Shown piece by piece: positions 25,701 to 37,285 of a stretch of 64,000 nt of DNA (the first letter of the stretch is position 1; each line of letters opens with the position of its first letter). The notes beneath the pieces are model-generated. The model saw nothing but the letters and a program-made list of their open reading frames with translations. It searched no databases and was not told the DNA's origin. Source of the DNA: Limnoperna fortunei (lineage: Eukaryota; Mollusca; Bivalvia; Mytilida; Modiolidae); NCBI GenBank assembly GCA_944474755.1, contig OX104123.1:68813898-68877897 (forward strand), read 5' to 3'. A program made the position numbers and the translations under genes.

Positions 25701-26695
25701 GAAATTGTACTGCTTGTCAGACCACACAAGCCGCGCCGACAGTGTCCAGTCACAATCCTTGGATATGGCCGTCTAAACCGTGGCAACGAATTCATATTGA
25801 TTTCTGTGGACCATTTATGAATGAAATGTTTCTCATAGTTACTGATGCATACTCGAAATGGATGGATGTTGTCCGAATGTCAAGTACAACAACTGAAATG
25901 ACTATTGACGCGTTGCGAAGGATATTTGCTACACATGGTATACCCAGCGAAATCGTATCTGATAATGGACCACAGTTTACATCTCAGGACTTTAAAATTT
26001 TCCTGAAACGAAATGGTATAAAACACGTGTTATCCGCACCGTATCATCCATCGTCAAATGGAGAAGCAGAAAGAGCCGTACGCACATTCAAAGAAGCAAT
26101 GAAGACAGCGAAATTAGAAAAAGGGACTTTAAACGAAAAACTATGCCGATTTTTGTTAAGTTACAGAACTACGCCGCACAGTAGTACAAAAGTTTCGCCA
26201 GCCGAACTTTTGGTAGGAAGAAGACTCAGAACCCGTTTAGATGTATTGAAACCAGACATGAACGATCGAATGCAAAAGCAAAGAAGTTCGACCAAATCTA
26301 ACCGTCGTGAAATTGAAATAGGAGAACCAGTGCTAGTGAGAGACTATAGGGACAATAACAAATGGATAAAAGGTGTCGTAGTTAAAAAACTTGGACCAGT
26401 AACATACCGTATTCAAGTTGGAGATTTATTGTGGAAAAGACATATTGATCAGATTCGAGAATATGTACCACAAGACACTGAAAATAACACTCAATCGAAA
26501 TCCGATCAAACCGTTGATACCGAAAATTACCCTGATTATGGTGAGCTATGTTTGTTGTCAAATCCAAGGTTTACTGGGACAACCGAAAATAGTGCAGAAA
26601 ATGAATTATCAGAGACACCTAGCACTGCGAACATTACACCGCGTCGTTCAGCCAGAAAGTGTAAACCAACAGAGAGACTCATTGAAACTATGTGA
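22739..26695 (+). CDS. Gag-Pol polyprotein of a Ty3/Gypsy retrotransposon
   Basis: One 1318-residue frame encodes all retrotransposition functions. Residues 1-190 are Gag-like. Two CCHC zinc knuckles (C-x2-C-x4-H-x4-C) lie at about 192-205 and 212-225, followed by a Lys/Arg-rich linker. The aspartic protease has LDTGA near 302. The reverse transcriptase has FTKLDLSQAYQQ, LPFGAASSPA and an ILDD catalytic box (about 582-585) where many relatives have YxDD. RNase H has VDAS..GLG near 732. The integrase has an HHCC zinc region (about 955-1000) and a D-D-35-E core (D near 1021, DNGPQF near 1074, E in GEAER near 1110). There is no chromodomain that I can see. The ATG is the first after the PBS. No stop or frameshift interrupts it and gag and pol share one frame, so no ribosomal frameshift is needed. 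Smaller open frames inside are shadows. Confidence 0.97.
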   Translation: MPTYGRIEEFKFENNFEEYTERLEEYFTANEIDETDKQKSIFLTVCGEKVYSLLRNLCAPDKPNSKTYAVLKKILTDHLRPKPLIIAERYKFHQRKQESNEKVRDYLANLRKLADSCDFKGFLEEALRDRFVCGLYSKQIQRKLLSERELTLQKAFEIAVGMETAEKESNDFRAEVSSTTNKVTLKPSNTECYCCGKTGHRAESCFYRNSKCHKCGEIGHLSRKCKKPSRKTSEKERNPHKFQKKRNKFKAKSSKVHQVDKESESSDNENSYEVFTIKTFRTSSNNEIKVQVKIENQDYEMELDTGAALSLISESHYHKYFSHVPLQKTDVKLNTYTGDSITVVGELIVNVEYNLQFELLPLIVVKDGPSLFGRNWLSKITLDWRHIRSVSMPSSVKDKVNKLMKLDVFKDELGTVKGITASLKLKDGAVPKFFKPRPVPYAMRDKVADEIKRLEREGILEKIKFSEWGAPIVPVLKPDGSVRICGDYKVTINPCLEVPQYPLPKAEDLFSRLNGGQKFTKLDLSQAYQQVLLDEDSRNLVTINTHLGLFRYTRLPFGAASSPAIFQELMDKVLEGIDSVGCILDDLIITGKNDEEHLRNVEIVLNRLSEYGLRLKKSKCSIMKPEIEYFAFIVNKDGIQASPRKVEAMLKLPKPTNVKELQSWLGCVNYYRKFCPDMPTVLQPLNELLAKKSKWKWNEKCDKSFRQIGEMLSSKSVLAHYDPNEKVQLAVDASPYGLGCVISHVYDNGEERPIAYASRTLSSAERNYSQIEREALGIIFGVTRFHQYLYGRRFTLVTDNKPLALLLGPKTGIPMLAAARIQRWAIQLSGYEYEVKCKSSSENANADGLSRLPLREERCESQFNIFWEEVEKRNLQTLRELPVSAKEIKREIEKDKTLLQVVHNTLYGWPKFAEFSADLRPYYRIKDEISMEEGCLLRGLRVIVPEKFREEVLKELHVNHPGIVRMKGLARMHVWWPNLDIDIETTVRNCTACQTTQAAPTVSSHNPWIWPSKPWQRIHIDFCGPFMNEMFLIVTDAYSKWMDVVRMSSTTTEMTIDALRRIFATHGIPSEIVSDNGPQFTSQDFKIFLKRNGIKHVLSAPYHPSSNGEAERAVRTFKEAMKTAKLEKGTLNEKLCRFLLSYRTTPHSSTKVSPAELLVGRRLRTRLDVLKPDMNDRMQKQRSSTKSNRREIEIGEPVLVRDYRDNNKWIKGVVVKKLGPVTYRIQVGDLLWKRHIDQIREYVPQDTENNTQSKSDQTVDTENYPDYGELCLLSNPRFTGTTENSAENELSETPSTANITPRRSARKCKPTERLIETM

Positions 26696-26817
26696 CTTTA
26701 TTTTGTTTACTTTTATTAGTTTTAGGAAGTAGTTTAATATGACATTTAGCGTAGGTCAAATATTTTCTATTGTTTCAACAGTTTAATTGGTTTTAATTTA
26801 TTATTTGAACATCTGGG

Positions 26818-26833
26818 TTAAAGGGGGAAAGAT
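26818..26833 (+). promoter_or_regulatory. Polypurine tract
   Basis: 'ttaaagggggaaagat' ends directly at the 3' LTR, the expected site and composition for priming plus-strand DNA synthesis. Confidence 0.9.
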
Positions 26834-27120
26834 TGTAATGTTTATACTAACTATTTATCATTTGGTTGCTTTCATCAGATAAAACTTTGAAGTGTCAGAA
26901 GTAATTAATTTTATGATGTTTAGTAATGTTTCTGTCTAGGGTTTGTTTATCTTAAACATGTGCACTTGGAATAGGGGCGTAACTTTCTCATGTCAATCCA
27001 GCTATCACTTTCATGAAATTCATATATTGTAACTCTTGTGTGTATGTAGACCGTTGAACAATAAACATGTAATTTCTAATAGTGTGATTAATTATGTTAA
27101 AGAACCCAAAAAATATTACA
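26834..27120 (+). repeat. 3' LTR
   Basis: 287 bp, identical by eye to the 5' LTR. AATAAA is at 27060-27065. It is followed by the ACAGG target duplication. Confidence 0.97.
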
Positions 27121-29458
27121 ACAGGAACCAGAGTTTAAGTCTACAGGAACCAAAGATTAAAGTCTACAGGAACCAGAGATTAAAGTCTACAGGAACCAGA
27201 GAATAAACTCGACAGAAAACAGAGATTAAAGTCGGCAGGAACCAGAGGTTAAAGTCTACAGGAACCAGAGATTAAAGTCTAAAGGAACCAGAGATTAATG
27301 TCTACAGGAACCAGAGATTAAAGTCAACAGGAACCAGAGATTAAAGTCTACAGGAACAAGAGAATAAAATAGACAGAAAACAGAGGTTAAAGTCGGCAGG
27401 AACCAAAGATTAAAGTCTACAGGAACCAGAGGTTAAAGACGGCAGGAACCAGAGATTAAATTCTACGGAACCAGATATTAATGTCTACAGGAACCAGACG
27501 TTAAAGTTGGCAGGAAATAGAACTTAATGTCGAAAGGAACCAGATATTTGTCGGCAGAAACCAGAAGTCAAAGTCGACAGGACCTAGAGATTACAGTCTA
27601 CAGGAACCAGAGGTAAAAATCGGCAGTAAACAGAGGTTAAAGTCTACAGGAACCAGAGGTTAAAGTCTACAGGAACCAGAGATTAAAGTCTACAGGAACC
27701 AGAGAATAAAGCCTACAGGAACCAGAGGTTAAAGTCTACAGGAACCAGAGATTAAAGTCTACAGGAACCAGAGAATAAAGCCTACAGGAACCAGAGGTTA
27801 AAGTCTACAGGAACCTGAGAATAAACTCAACAGAAAGCAGAGATTAAAGTCGGCGGGAACCGGAGATTAAAGTCTACAGAAACCAAAGATTAAAGTCTAC
27901 AGGAACCAGAGATTAAAGCCTACAGGAACCAGAGATTAATGTCTACAGAAACCAGAGAATAAACTCGACAGAAAACAGCCATAAATGTCTATAGGAACCA
28001 GAGGTTAAAGTCTACCGGAACCGGAGATTAAAGTCTACAGGAACCAGAGGTTAAAGTCGGCAGGAACCAGAGATAGAGATTAAAGTCTACAGGAACCAGA
28101 GGTTAAAGTCTACAGGAACGAAAGATTAAAGTCTACAGGAACGAAAGATTAAAGTCTACAGGAACCAGAGATTAATGTCTACAGGAACCAGATAATAAAC
28201 TCGACAGAAAACAGAGATTAAAGTCGGCAGGAACCAGAGGTTAAAGTCTATAGGAACCAGAGGTTAAAGTCGGCAGGAACCAAAGATTAAAGTCTACAGG
28301 AACCAGAGATTAAAGTCTACAGGAACCAGAGGTTAAAGTCGGCAGGAACCAGAGATTAAATTCTACGGAACCAGATATTAATGTCTACAGGAACCAGAGA
28401 TTAAAGTCTACAGGAACCAGAGGTTAAAGTCGGCAGGAACCAGAGATTAAATTCTACGGAACCAGATATTAATGTCTACAGGAACCAGAGGTTAAAGTTG
28501 GCAGGAAACAGAGGTTAAAGTCTACAGGAACCAGAGGTTAAAGTATACAGAAACCAAAGATTAAAGTCTACAGGAACCAGAGATTAAAGTCTACAGGAAC
28601 CAAAGATTTAAGTCTACAGGAACCAGAGATTAAAGTCTACAGGAACCAGAGAATAAAGCCTACAGGAACCAGAGGTTAAAGTCTACAGGAACCAGAGATT
28701 AAAGTCTACAGGAACCAGAGATTAAAGTCTACAGGAACCAGAGATTAAAGTCTACAGGAACCAGAGGTTAAAGTCTACCAGAACCAGAGATTAGTCTACA
28801 GGAACCAGAGATTAAAGTCTACAGGAACCAGAGGTTAAAGCCTACAGGAACCAGAGGTTAAAGTCTACCGGAACCAGAGATTAAAGTCTACAGGAACCAA
28901 GATTAAAGTCTACAGGAACCAGAGGTTAAAGTTTACTGGAACCAGAGATTAAAGTTTACAGGAACCAGAGATTAAAGTCTACAGGAACCAGAGGTTAAAG
29001 TCTACAGGAACCAGAGAATAAACTCGACAGAAAACAGAGATTAAAGCCTACAGGAACCAGAGGTTAAAGTCTACAGGAACCAGAGAATAAACTCGACAGA
29101 AAACAGAGATTAAAGCCTACAGGAACCAGAGATTAAAGTCTACAGGAACCAGAGAATAAACTCAACAGAAAGCAGAGATTAAAGTCGGCGGGAACCAGAG
29201 ATTAAAGTCTACAGGAACCAGAGATTAAAGTCTACAGGAACCAGAGAATAAAGTCTACAGGAACCAGAGAATAAACTCAACAGAAAGCAGAGATTAAAGT
29301 CTACAGGAACTAGAGGTTAAAGTCTACAGGAACCAGAGATTAAGGTTGGCAGAAACTAAAGATAAAAGTCTACAGGAACCAGAGACTAAAGTCGGCAGAA
29401 ACCATAAGTTAGATTTGGCAGGATCCAGAGATTAATGTCTACAGGAACAAAGGTTAAA
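27121..29458. repeat. 23-bp minisatellite, right part (about 100 copies)
   Basis: Continuation of the array interrupted at 22367, with units 'aggaaccagagattaaag' plus 'tctac', 'tcggc' or 'cctac'. Variants such as 'gaataaactcgacagaaaac' mark sub-blocks that recur (for example 27191, 28191, 29015, 29084). It meets the unrelated 28-bp array at 29458 with no spacer. Confidence 0.97.
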
Positions 29459-30640
29459 GCTATGCTGTCAGCGTCGTTCAGTGGTAGCTACGCTGTCAGC
29501 GTCGTTTAGGGGTAGCTATGCTGTCAGCGTCGTTCAGGGGTAGCTATGCTCTCAGCGTCGTTCAGTAGTAGCTATGCTGTCATTGTCGTTCAGTGGTAGC
29601 TATGCTGTCAGCGTCGTTCAGGGGTAGCTATGCTGTCAGCGTCGTTTAGGGGTAGCTATCCTGTCAGCGTCGTTGAGGGGTAGCTATGCTGTCAGCGTCG
29701 TTCAGTAGTAGCTATGCTGTCATTGTCGTTCAGTGGTAGCTATGCTGTCAGCGTCGTTCAGGGGTAGCTATGCTGTCAGCGTCGTTCAGGGGTAGCTATG
29801 CTGTCAGCGTCGTTCAGTAGTAGCTATGCTGTCAGCGTCGTTTAGGGGTAGCTATGCTGTCAGCGTCGTTCAAGGGTAGCTATGCTGTCAGCGTCGTTCA
29901 GGGCTAGCTATGCTGTCAGCGTCGTTCAGGGCTAGCTATGCTGTCAGCGTCGTTCAGTAATAGCTATGCTGTCATTGTCGTTCAGTGGTAGCAATGCTCT
30001 CAGCGTCATTCAGGGGTAGTTATGCTGTCAGCATCGTTCAGTGGTAGCTATGCTGTCAGCGTCGTTTAGTCGTTTAGGGGTAGATATGCTGTCAGCGTCG
30101 TTCAAGGGTAGCTATGCTGTCAGCATCGTTCAGTGGTAGCAATGCTGTCAGCGTCGTTCAAGGGTAGCTATGCTGTCGGCGTCGCTCAAGGGTAGCTATG
30201 CTGTCAGCGTCGTTCAGGGGTAGCTATGCTGTCATTGTCGTTCAGGGGTAGCTATGCTGTCAGCGTCGTTCAGGGGTAGGTATGCTGTAAGCGTCGTTTA
30301 GGGGTAGCTATGCTGTCAGCGTCGTTTAGGGGTAGCTATGCTGTCAGCGTCGTTTAAGGGTAGCTATGCTGTCAGCGTCGTTCAGTGGTAGCTATGCTGT
30401 CAGCGTCGTTCAAGGGTAGCTATGCTGTCAGCGTCGTTCAAGGGTAGCTATGCTGTCAGCGTCGTTCAGGGGTAGCTATGCTGTCAGCGTCGTTCAGGGG
30501 TAGCTATGCTGTCAGCGTCGTTCAAGGGTAGCTATGCTGTCAGCGTCGTTCAAGGGTAGCTATGCTGTCAGCGTCGTTCAAGGGGTAGCTATGATGTCAG
30601 CGTCGTTCAAGGGTAGCTATGCTGTCAGCGTCGTTCAGTG
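29459..30640. repeat. 28-bp minisatellite (about 42 copies)
   Basis: Units read 'agctatgctgtcagcgtcgt' then 'tcaggggt' (28 bp). Variation is mostly at a few positions (ggggt/gtagt/agggt; cagcg/cattg). It has higher GC than its surroundings. It begins where the 23-bp array ends and stops sharply at 30640. Confidence 0.97.
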
Positions 30641-31252
30641 CTGATTTGTTTAATACATAGTCTTTTTGTCGCACGAAATATAGTTTATATTTTAAACGAT
30701 CGATGCATGCAGTTTTTCATTTCTATTTACACAAAAATCTGTGTAACTTCACTTTTTTATTGAATGTCCTTTATATATTGGTCCCCGCGCTGAGTTATTT
30801 AGAAAACTAAATTTTGTGGATATTATAGACAATGAAATTTTACTTTTTGGTAGGGAGACTTTGAATTATGATAACAATTTAAAGCTTTTCATAGCAGTGC
30901 AGCATTTTATCAAACAAACCAAACGATTTACTTAATTGATCATAATTTTAACTTTAACTTTATGGTAGATTCCTTTCTGCTCTTCTCTCTTTACGCTTTA
31001 TTGATATTGTCTCTCCTTAAATACATGTTTCAAATTTAATGTTAAACATGACCCTTCCCACCTCCCTTTACTCTTTTTTTTTCTCTTTTTTTAATTGTAT
31101 TTTTCGCTATTATATTTGTTCTGAATATTGCATGATATTTATTTTACATGTTAAAATTTATTGTATGTATGTATGTATTAAATTATGTGCTGACGTATGC
31201 ATTTATATGAAGCATTCATTGTGTTATATGGAGAGGATAATATAAGTTGTCA
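30641..31252. other. Unique AT-rich spacer
   Basis: No gene or RNA recognised. A short 'tatg' run (about 31160-31177) and a weak 68-codon AT-rich frame (31039-31245) without family resemblance are all I see. Confidence 0.5.
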
Positions 31253-31408
31253 AGTCAAGTAATATTTATTTATAAGTCGGTGCAAGTTACAAACAAATTA
31301 CACAAGCTCTAATGAGCTTTTAAAACCGACATTACATTACAAACATTACACACATATATAATAATGACATAATGAACACAAAATTAATAAAAGACAGCAC
31401 TACACTGA

Positions 31409-32380
31409 AGCACATGCAGAGGACATACACAGCAAAACAGTACATTTATAAATAAGCACATGCAGAGGACATACACAGCAAAACAGTACATTTATAAATA
31501 AGCACATGCAGAGGACATACACAGCAAAACAGTACATTTATAAATAAGCACATGCAGAGGACATACACAGCAAAACAGTACATTTATAAATAAGCACACA
31601 CAGAGGACATACACAGCAAGACAGTACATTTATCAATAAGCACATGCAGAGGACATACACAGCAAGACAGTACATTTATAAATAAGCACATGCAGAGGAC
31701 ATACACAGCAAAACAGTACATTTATAAATAAGCACATGCAGAGGAATTACACAGCAAAACAGTACATTTATAAATAAGCACATGCAGAGGACATACACAG
31801 CAAAACAGTACAATTATAAATAAGCACATGCAGAGGACATACACAGCAAAACAGTACATTTATAAATAAGCACATCCACAGGACATAAACAGCAAAACAG
31901 TACAATTATAAATAAGCACATACAGAGGACATACACAGCAAAACAGTACAATTATAAATAAGCATATGCAGAGGACATAAACAGCAAAACAGTACATTTA
32001 TAAATAAGCACATGCAGAGGACATACACAGCAAAACAGTACAATTATAAATAAGCACATACAGAGGACAAACACAGCAAAACAGTACATTTATAAATAAG
32101 CACATGCAGAGGACATACACAGCAAAACAGTACATTTATAAATAAGCACATACAGAGGACATAAACAGCAAAACAGTACAATTATAAATAAGCACTTACA
32201 GAGGACATAAACAGCAAAACAGTACATTTATAAATAAGCACATGCAGAGGACATACACATCAAAACAGTACATTTATAAATAAGCACATGCAGAGGACAT
32301 ACACAGCAAAACAGTACATTTATAAATAAGAACATGCAGAGGACATACACAGCAAAACAGTACATTTATAAATAAGCACA
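31409..32380. repeat. 46-bp minisatellite (about 21 copies)
   Basis: Units are 'gcacatgcagaggacataca' then 'cagcaaaacagtacatttat' then 'aaataa' (46 bp), very uniform. It passes directly into the 30-bp array at about 32380. Part of the unit ('gcaga..acatacacagca') resembles the 30-bp unit ('gcagacacacatacatagca'). Confidence 0.97.
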
Positions 32381-34311
32381 TTTATACATAGACCCCTATT
32401 TAGGCAGACACACATACATAGACCCCTATTTAGGCAGACACACATACATAGACCCCTATTTAGGCAGACACACATACATAGCACCCTATTTAGGCAGACA
32501 CACATATATAACACCCTATTTAGGCAGACACACATATATAGCACCCAATTTAAGCAGACACACATATATAGCACCCTATTTAGGCAGACACACATACATA
32601 GAGCCCTATTTAGGCAGACACACATATATAGCACCCTATTTAGGCAGACACACATACATAGACCACTATTTAGGCAGACACACATACATAGAGCCCTATT
32701 TAGGCAGACACACATATATAGCACCCTATTTAGGCAGACACACATACATAGCACCCTATTTAGGCAGACACACATACATAGAGCCCTATTTAGGCAGACA
32801 CACATACATAGACCTCTATGTAGGCAGACACACATATACAGCCCCCTATTTAAGCATACACACATATATAGCACCCTATTTAGGCAGACACACATATATA
32901 GCACCCTATTTAGGCAGACACACATACATAGCACCCTATTTATGCAGACACACATATATACCACCCTATTTAGGCAGACACACATATATAGCACCCTATT
33001 TAGGCAGACACACATACATAGACCCCTATTTAGGCAGACACACATACATAGAGCCCTATTTAGGCAGACACACATATATAGCACCCAATTTAGGCAGACA
33101 CACATACATAGCACCCTATTTAGGCAGACACACATGCATAGAGCCCTTTTTAGGCAGACACACATACATAGACCCCTATTTAGGCAGACACACATACATA
33201 GAGCCCTATTTAGGCAGACACACATAAATAGCACCCTATTTAGGCAGACACACATACATAGCACCCTATTTAGGCAGACACACATACATAGACCCCAATT
33301 TAGGCAGACACACATACATAGACCCTTATTTAGGCAGACACACATATATAGCACACTATTTAGGTAGACACACGTACATAGCACCCTCTTTAGGCAGACA
33401 CACATACATAGAGCCCTATTTAGGCAGACACACATACATAGACCCCTATTTAGGCAGACACACATACATAGCACCCTATTTAGACAGACACACATACATA
33501 GACCCCTATTTAGGCAGACACACATACATAGACCCTTATTTAGGCAGACACACATATATAGCACCCTATTTAGGCAGACACACATATATAGCACCCTATT
33601 TAGGCAGACACACATACATAGACCCTTATTTAGGCAGACACACATATATAGCACCCTATTTAGGCAGACACACATATATAGCACCCTATTTAGGCAGACA
33701 CACATACATAGACCCCTATTTAGGCAGACACACATACATAGACCCCTATTTAGGCAGACACACATACATAGACCCCTATTTAAGCAGACACACATATATA
33801 GCACCCTATTTAAGCAGACACACATATATAGAACCCTATTTAGGCAGACACACATACATAGACCCCTATTTAGGCAGACACACATATATAGCACCCTATT
33901 TAGGCAGACACACATACATAGACCCCTATTTAAGCAGACACACATACATAGCACCCTATTTAAGCAGACACACATACATAGAGCCCTATTTAAGCAGACA
34001 CGCATATATATCACCCTATTTAGGCAGACACACATACATAGACCCCTATTTAGGCAGACACACATATATAGACCCCTATTTAGGCAGACACGCATACATA
34101 GACCCCTATTTAAGCAGACACACATACATAGCACCCTATTTAAGCAGACACACATACATAGAGCCCTATTTAAGCAGACACACATACATAGACCCCTATT
34201 TAGGCAGACACACATACATAGACCCCTATTTAGGAGGACACGCATACATAGACCCCTATTTAAGCAGACACACATACATAGAGCCCTATTTAAGCAGACA
34301 CGCATATATAG
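32381..34311. repeat. 30-bp minisatellite, block 1 (about 64 copies)
   Basis: Units are 'taggcagacacacatacata' plus 'gacccctatt' (30 bp), with gacccc/gagccc/gcaccc and acatacata/acatatata variants. A non-repeat spacer of about 44 bp ('gtaatattaagacacataaa' and onwards) ends the block. Because 30 is a multiple of three, several frames on both strands stay open for hundreds of codons (for example minus 32320-34356). These are artefacts. Confidence 0.97.
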
Positions 34312-34355
34312 ACGTAATATTAAGACACATAAAGCTAATAAAAGAACAGATTTCA
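34312..34355. repeat. Spacer of the 30-bp array, copy 1
   Basis: 'taatattaagacacataaag' then 'ctaataaaagaacagattt' also occurs at 36321-36364 and 37204-37248. The third copy continues into LINE-like sequence, so the spacer marks the original edge of the array and was copied with it. Confidence 0.9.
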
Positions 34356-36320
34356 CATATATGCACCCTATTTAGGCAGACACACATATATAGCACCCAA
34401 TTTAAGCAGACACACATATATAGCACCCTATTTAGGCAGACACACATACATAGACCACTATTTAGGCAGACACACATACATAGAGCCCTATTTAGGCAGA
34501 CACACATATATAGCACCCAATTTAGGCAGACACACATACATAGCACCCTATTTAGGCAGACACACATACATAGAGCCCTATTTAGGCAGACACACATACA
34601 TAGACCCCTATTTAAGCAGACACACATATATAGCACCCTATGTAGGCAGACACACATATATAACACCCTATTTAGGCAGATACACATACATAGACCTCTA
34701 TGTAGGCAGACACACATATACAGCCCCCTATTTAAGCATACACACATATATAGCACCCTATTTAGGCAGACACACATATATAGCACCCTATTTAGGCAGA
34801 CACACATACATAGCACCCTATTTATGCAGACACACATATATACCACCCTATTTAGGCAGACACACATATATAGCACCCTATTTAGGCAGACACACATATA
34901 TAGCACCCTATTTAGGCAGACACACATACATAGACCCCTATTTAGGCAGACACACATACATAGAGCCCTATTTAGGCAGACACACATATATAGCACCCAA
35001 TTTAGGCAGACACACATACATAGCACCCTATTTAGGCAGACACACATGCATAGAGCCCTATTTAGGCAGACACGCATACATAGACCCCTATTTAAGCAGA
35101 CACACATACATAGCACCCTATTTAAGCAGACACACATACATAGAGCCCTATTTAAGCAGACACACATACATAGACCCCTATTTAGGCAGACACACATACA
35201 TAGAGCCCTATTTAGGCAGACACACATATATAGCACCCTATTTAGGCAGACACACATACATAGCACCCTATTTAGGCAGACACACATACATAGACCCCAA
35301 TTTAGGCAGACACACATACATAGACCCTTATTTAGGCAGACACACATATATAGCACACTATTTATGTAGACACACGTACATGGCACCCTCTTTAGGCAGA
35401 CACACATACATAGAGCCCTATTTAGGCAGACACACATACATAGACCCCTATTTAGGCAGACACACATACATAGCACCCTATTTAGACAGACACACATACA
35501 TAGACCCCTATTTAGGCAGACACACATACATAGACCCTTATTTAGGCAGACACACATATATAGCACCCTATTTAGGCAGACACACATATATAGCACCCTA
35601 TTTAGGCAGACACACATACATAGACCCTTATTTAGGCAGACACACATATATAGCACCCTATTTAGGCAGACACACATATATAGCACCCTATTTAGGCAGA
35701 CACACATACATAGACCCCTATTTAGGCAGACACACATACATAGACCCCTATTTAGGCAGACACACATACATAGACCCCTATTTAAGCAGACACACATATA
35801 TAGCACCCTATTTAAGCAGACACACATATATAGAACCCTATTTAGGCAGACACACATACATAGACCCCTATTTAGGCAGACACACATATATAGCACCCTA
35901 TTTAGGCAGACACACATACATAGACCCCTATTTAAGCAGACACACATACATAGCACCCTATTTAAGCAGACACACATACATAGAGCCCTATTTAAGCAGA
36001 CACGCATATATATCACCCTATTTAGGCAGACACACATACATAGACCCCTATTTAGGCAGACACACATATATAGACCCCTATTTAGGCAGACACGCATACA
36101 TAGACCCCTATTTAAGCAGACACACATACATAGCACCAGCACCCTATTTAAGCAGACACACATACATAGAGCCCTATTTAAGCAGACACACATACATAGA
36201 CCCCTATTTAGGCAGACACACATACATAGACCCCTATTTAGGCAGACACGCATACATAGACCCCTATTTAAGCAGACACACATACATAGAGCCCTATTTA
36301 AGCAGACACGCATATATAGA
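34356..36320. repeat. 30-bp minisatellite, block 2 (about 65 copies)
   Basis: A duplicate of block 1 plus spacer. Rare variants (cacgtacat; gcatgcatagagccc; cagccccc) recur about 1.9-2.0 kb later. The offset grows by multiples of 30 bp, plus a 6-bp insertion 'ccagca' near 36137. Confidence 0.97.
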
Positions 36321-36364
36321 CGTAATATTAAGACACATAAAGCTAATAAAAGAACAGATTTCAC
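36321..36364. repeat. Spacer of the 30-bp array, copy 2
   Basis: Nearly identical to 34312-34355. Confidence 0.9.
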
Positions 36365-37203
36365 ATATATAGCACCCTATTTAGGCAGACACACATATAT
36401 AGCACCCTATTTAGGCAGACACACATACATAGACCCCTATTTAGGCAGACACACATACATAGAGCCCTATTTAGGCAGACACACATATATAGCACCCAAT
36501 TTAGGCAGACACACATACATAGCACCCTATTTAGGCAGACACACATGCATAGAGCCCTTTTTAGGCAGACACACATACATAGACCCCTATTTAGGCAGAC
36601 ACACATACATAGAGCCCTATTTAGGCAGACACACATATATAGCACCCTATTTAGGCAGACACACATACATAGCACCCTATTTAGGCAGACACACATACAT
36701 AGACCCCAATTTAGGCAGACACACATATATAGCACCCTATTTAGGCAGACACACATATATAGCACCCTATTTAGGCAGACACACATACATAGACCCCTAT
36801 TTAGGCAGACACACCCCCTATTTAGGCAGACACACATACATAGACCCCTATTTAAGCAGACACACATATATAGCACCCTATTTAAGCAGACACACATATA
36901 TAGAACCCTATTTAGGCAGACACACATACATAGACCCCTATTTAGGCAGACACACATACATAGACCCCTATTTAGGCAGACACGCATACATAGACCCCTA
37001 TTTAAACAGACACACATACATAGCACCCTATTTAAGCAGACACACATACATAGAGCCCTATTTAAGCAGACACACATACATAGACCCCTATTTAGGCAGA
37101 CACACATACATAGACCCCTATTTAGGCAGACACGCATACATAGACCCCTATTTAAGCAGACACACATACATAGAGCCCTATTTAAGCAGACACGCATATA
37201 TAG
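36365..37203. repeat. 30-bp minisatellite, block 3 (about 28 copies)
   Basis: The shortest block, next to the LINE coding remnant. The minus-strand open frame across it joins the LINE remnant to the repeat (36361-37440). That fusion is only the absence of stops in a 30-bp repeat. Confidence 0.97.
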
Positions 37204-37285
37204 ACATAATATTAAGACACATAAAGCTAATAAAAGAACAGATTTCATGCCAACAATAAAACAAGACAGAAAGATAAAAAACATT

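Larger units (their letters stand above)
22368..27120 (+). mobile_element. Full-length Ty3/Gypsy LTR retrotransposon (4753 bp)
   Basis: The parts in order are a 287-bp LTR (TGTAAT...ATTACA), a PBS starting 1 bp after it, an uninterrupted gag-pol frame, a purine tract and an identical 287-bp LTR. The 5-bp target duplication ACAGG flanks it. The LTRs match at every position I compared, so insertion is recent. There is no env-like frame after pol. The compact size and single frame resemble the Mag/K02A2.6-like group; that lineage call is inference. Confidence 0.97.

Noticed and set aside
22739..26695. Retrovirus-like element with envelope
   Set aside because: After the integrase region there is only a short C-terminal tail, then the PPT and LTR; no env-like frame exists.
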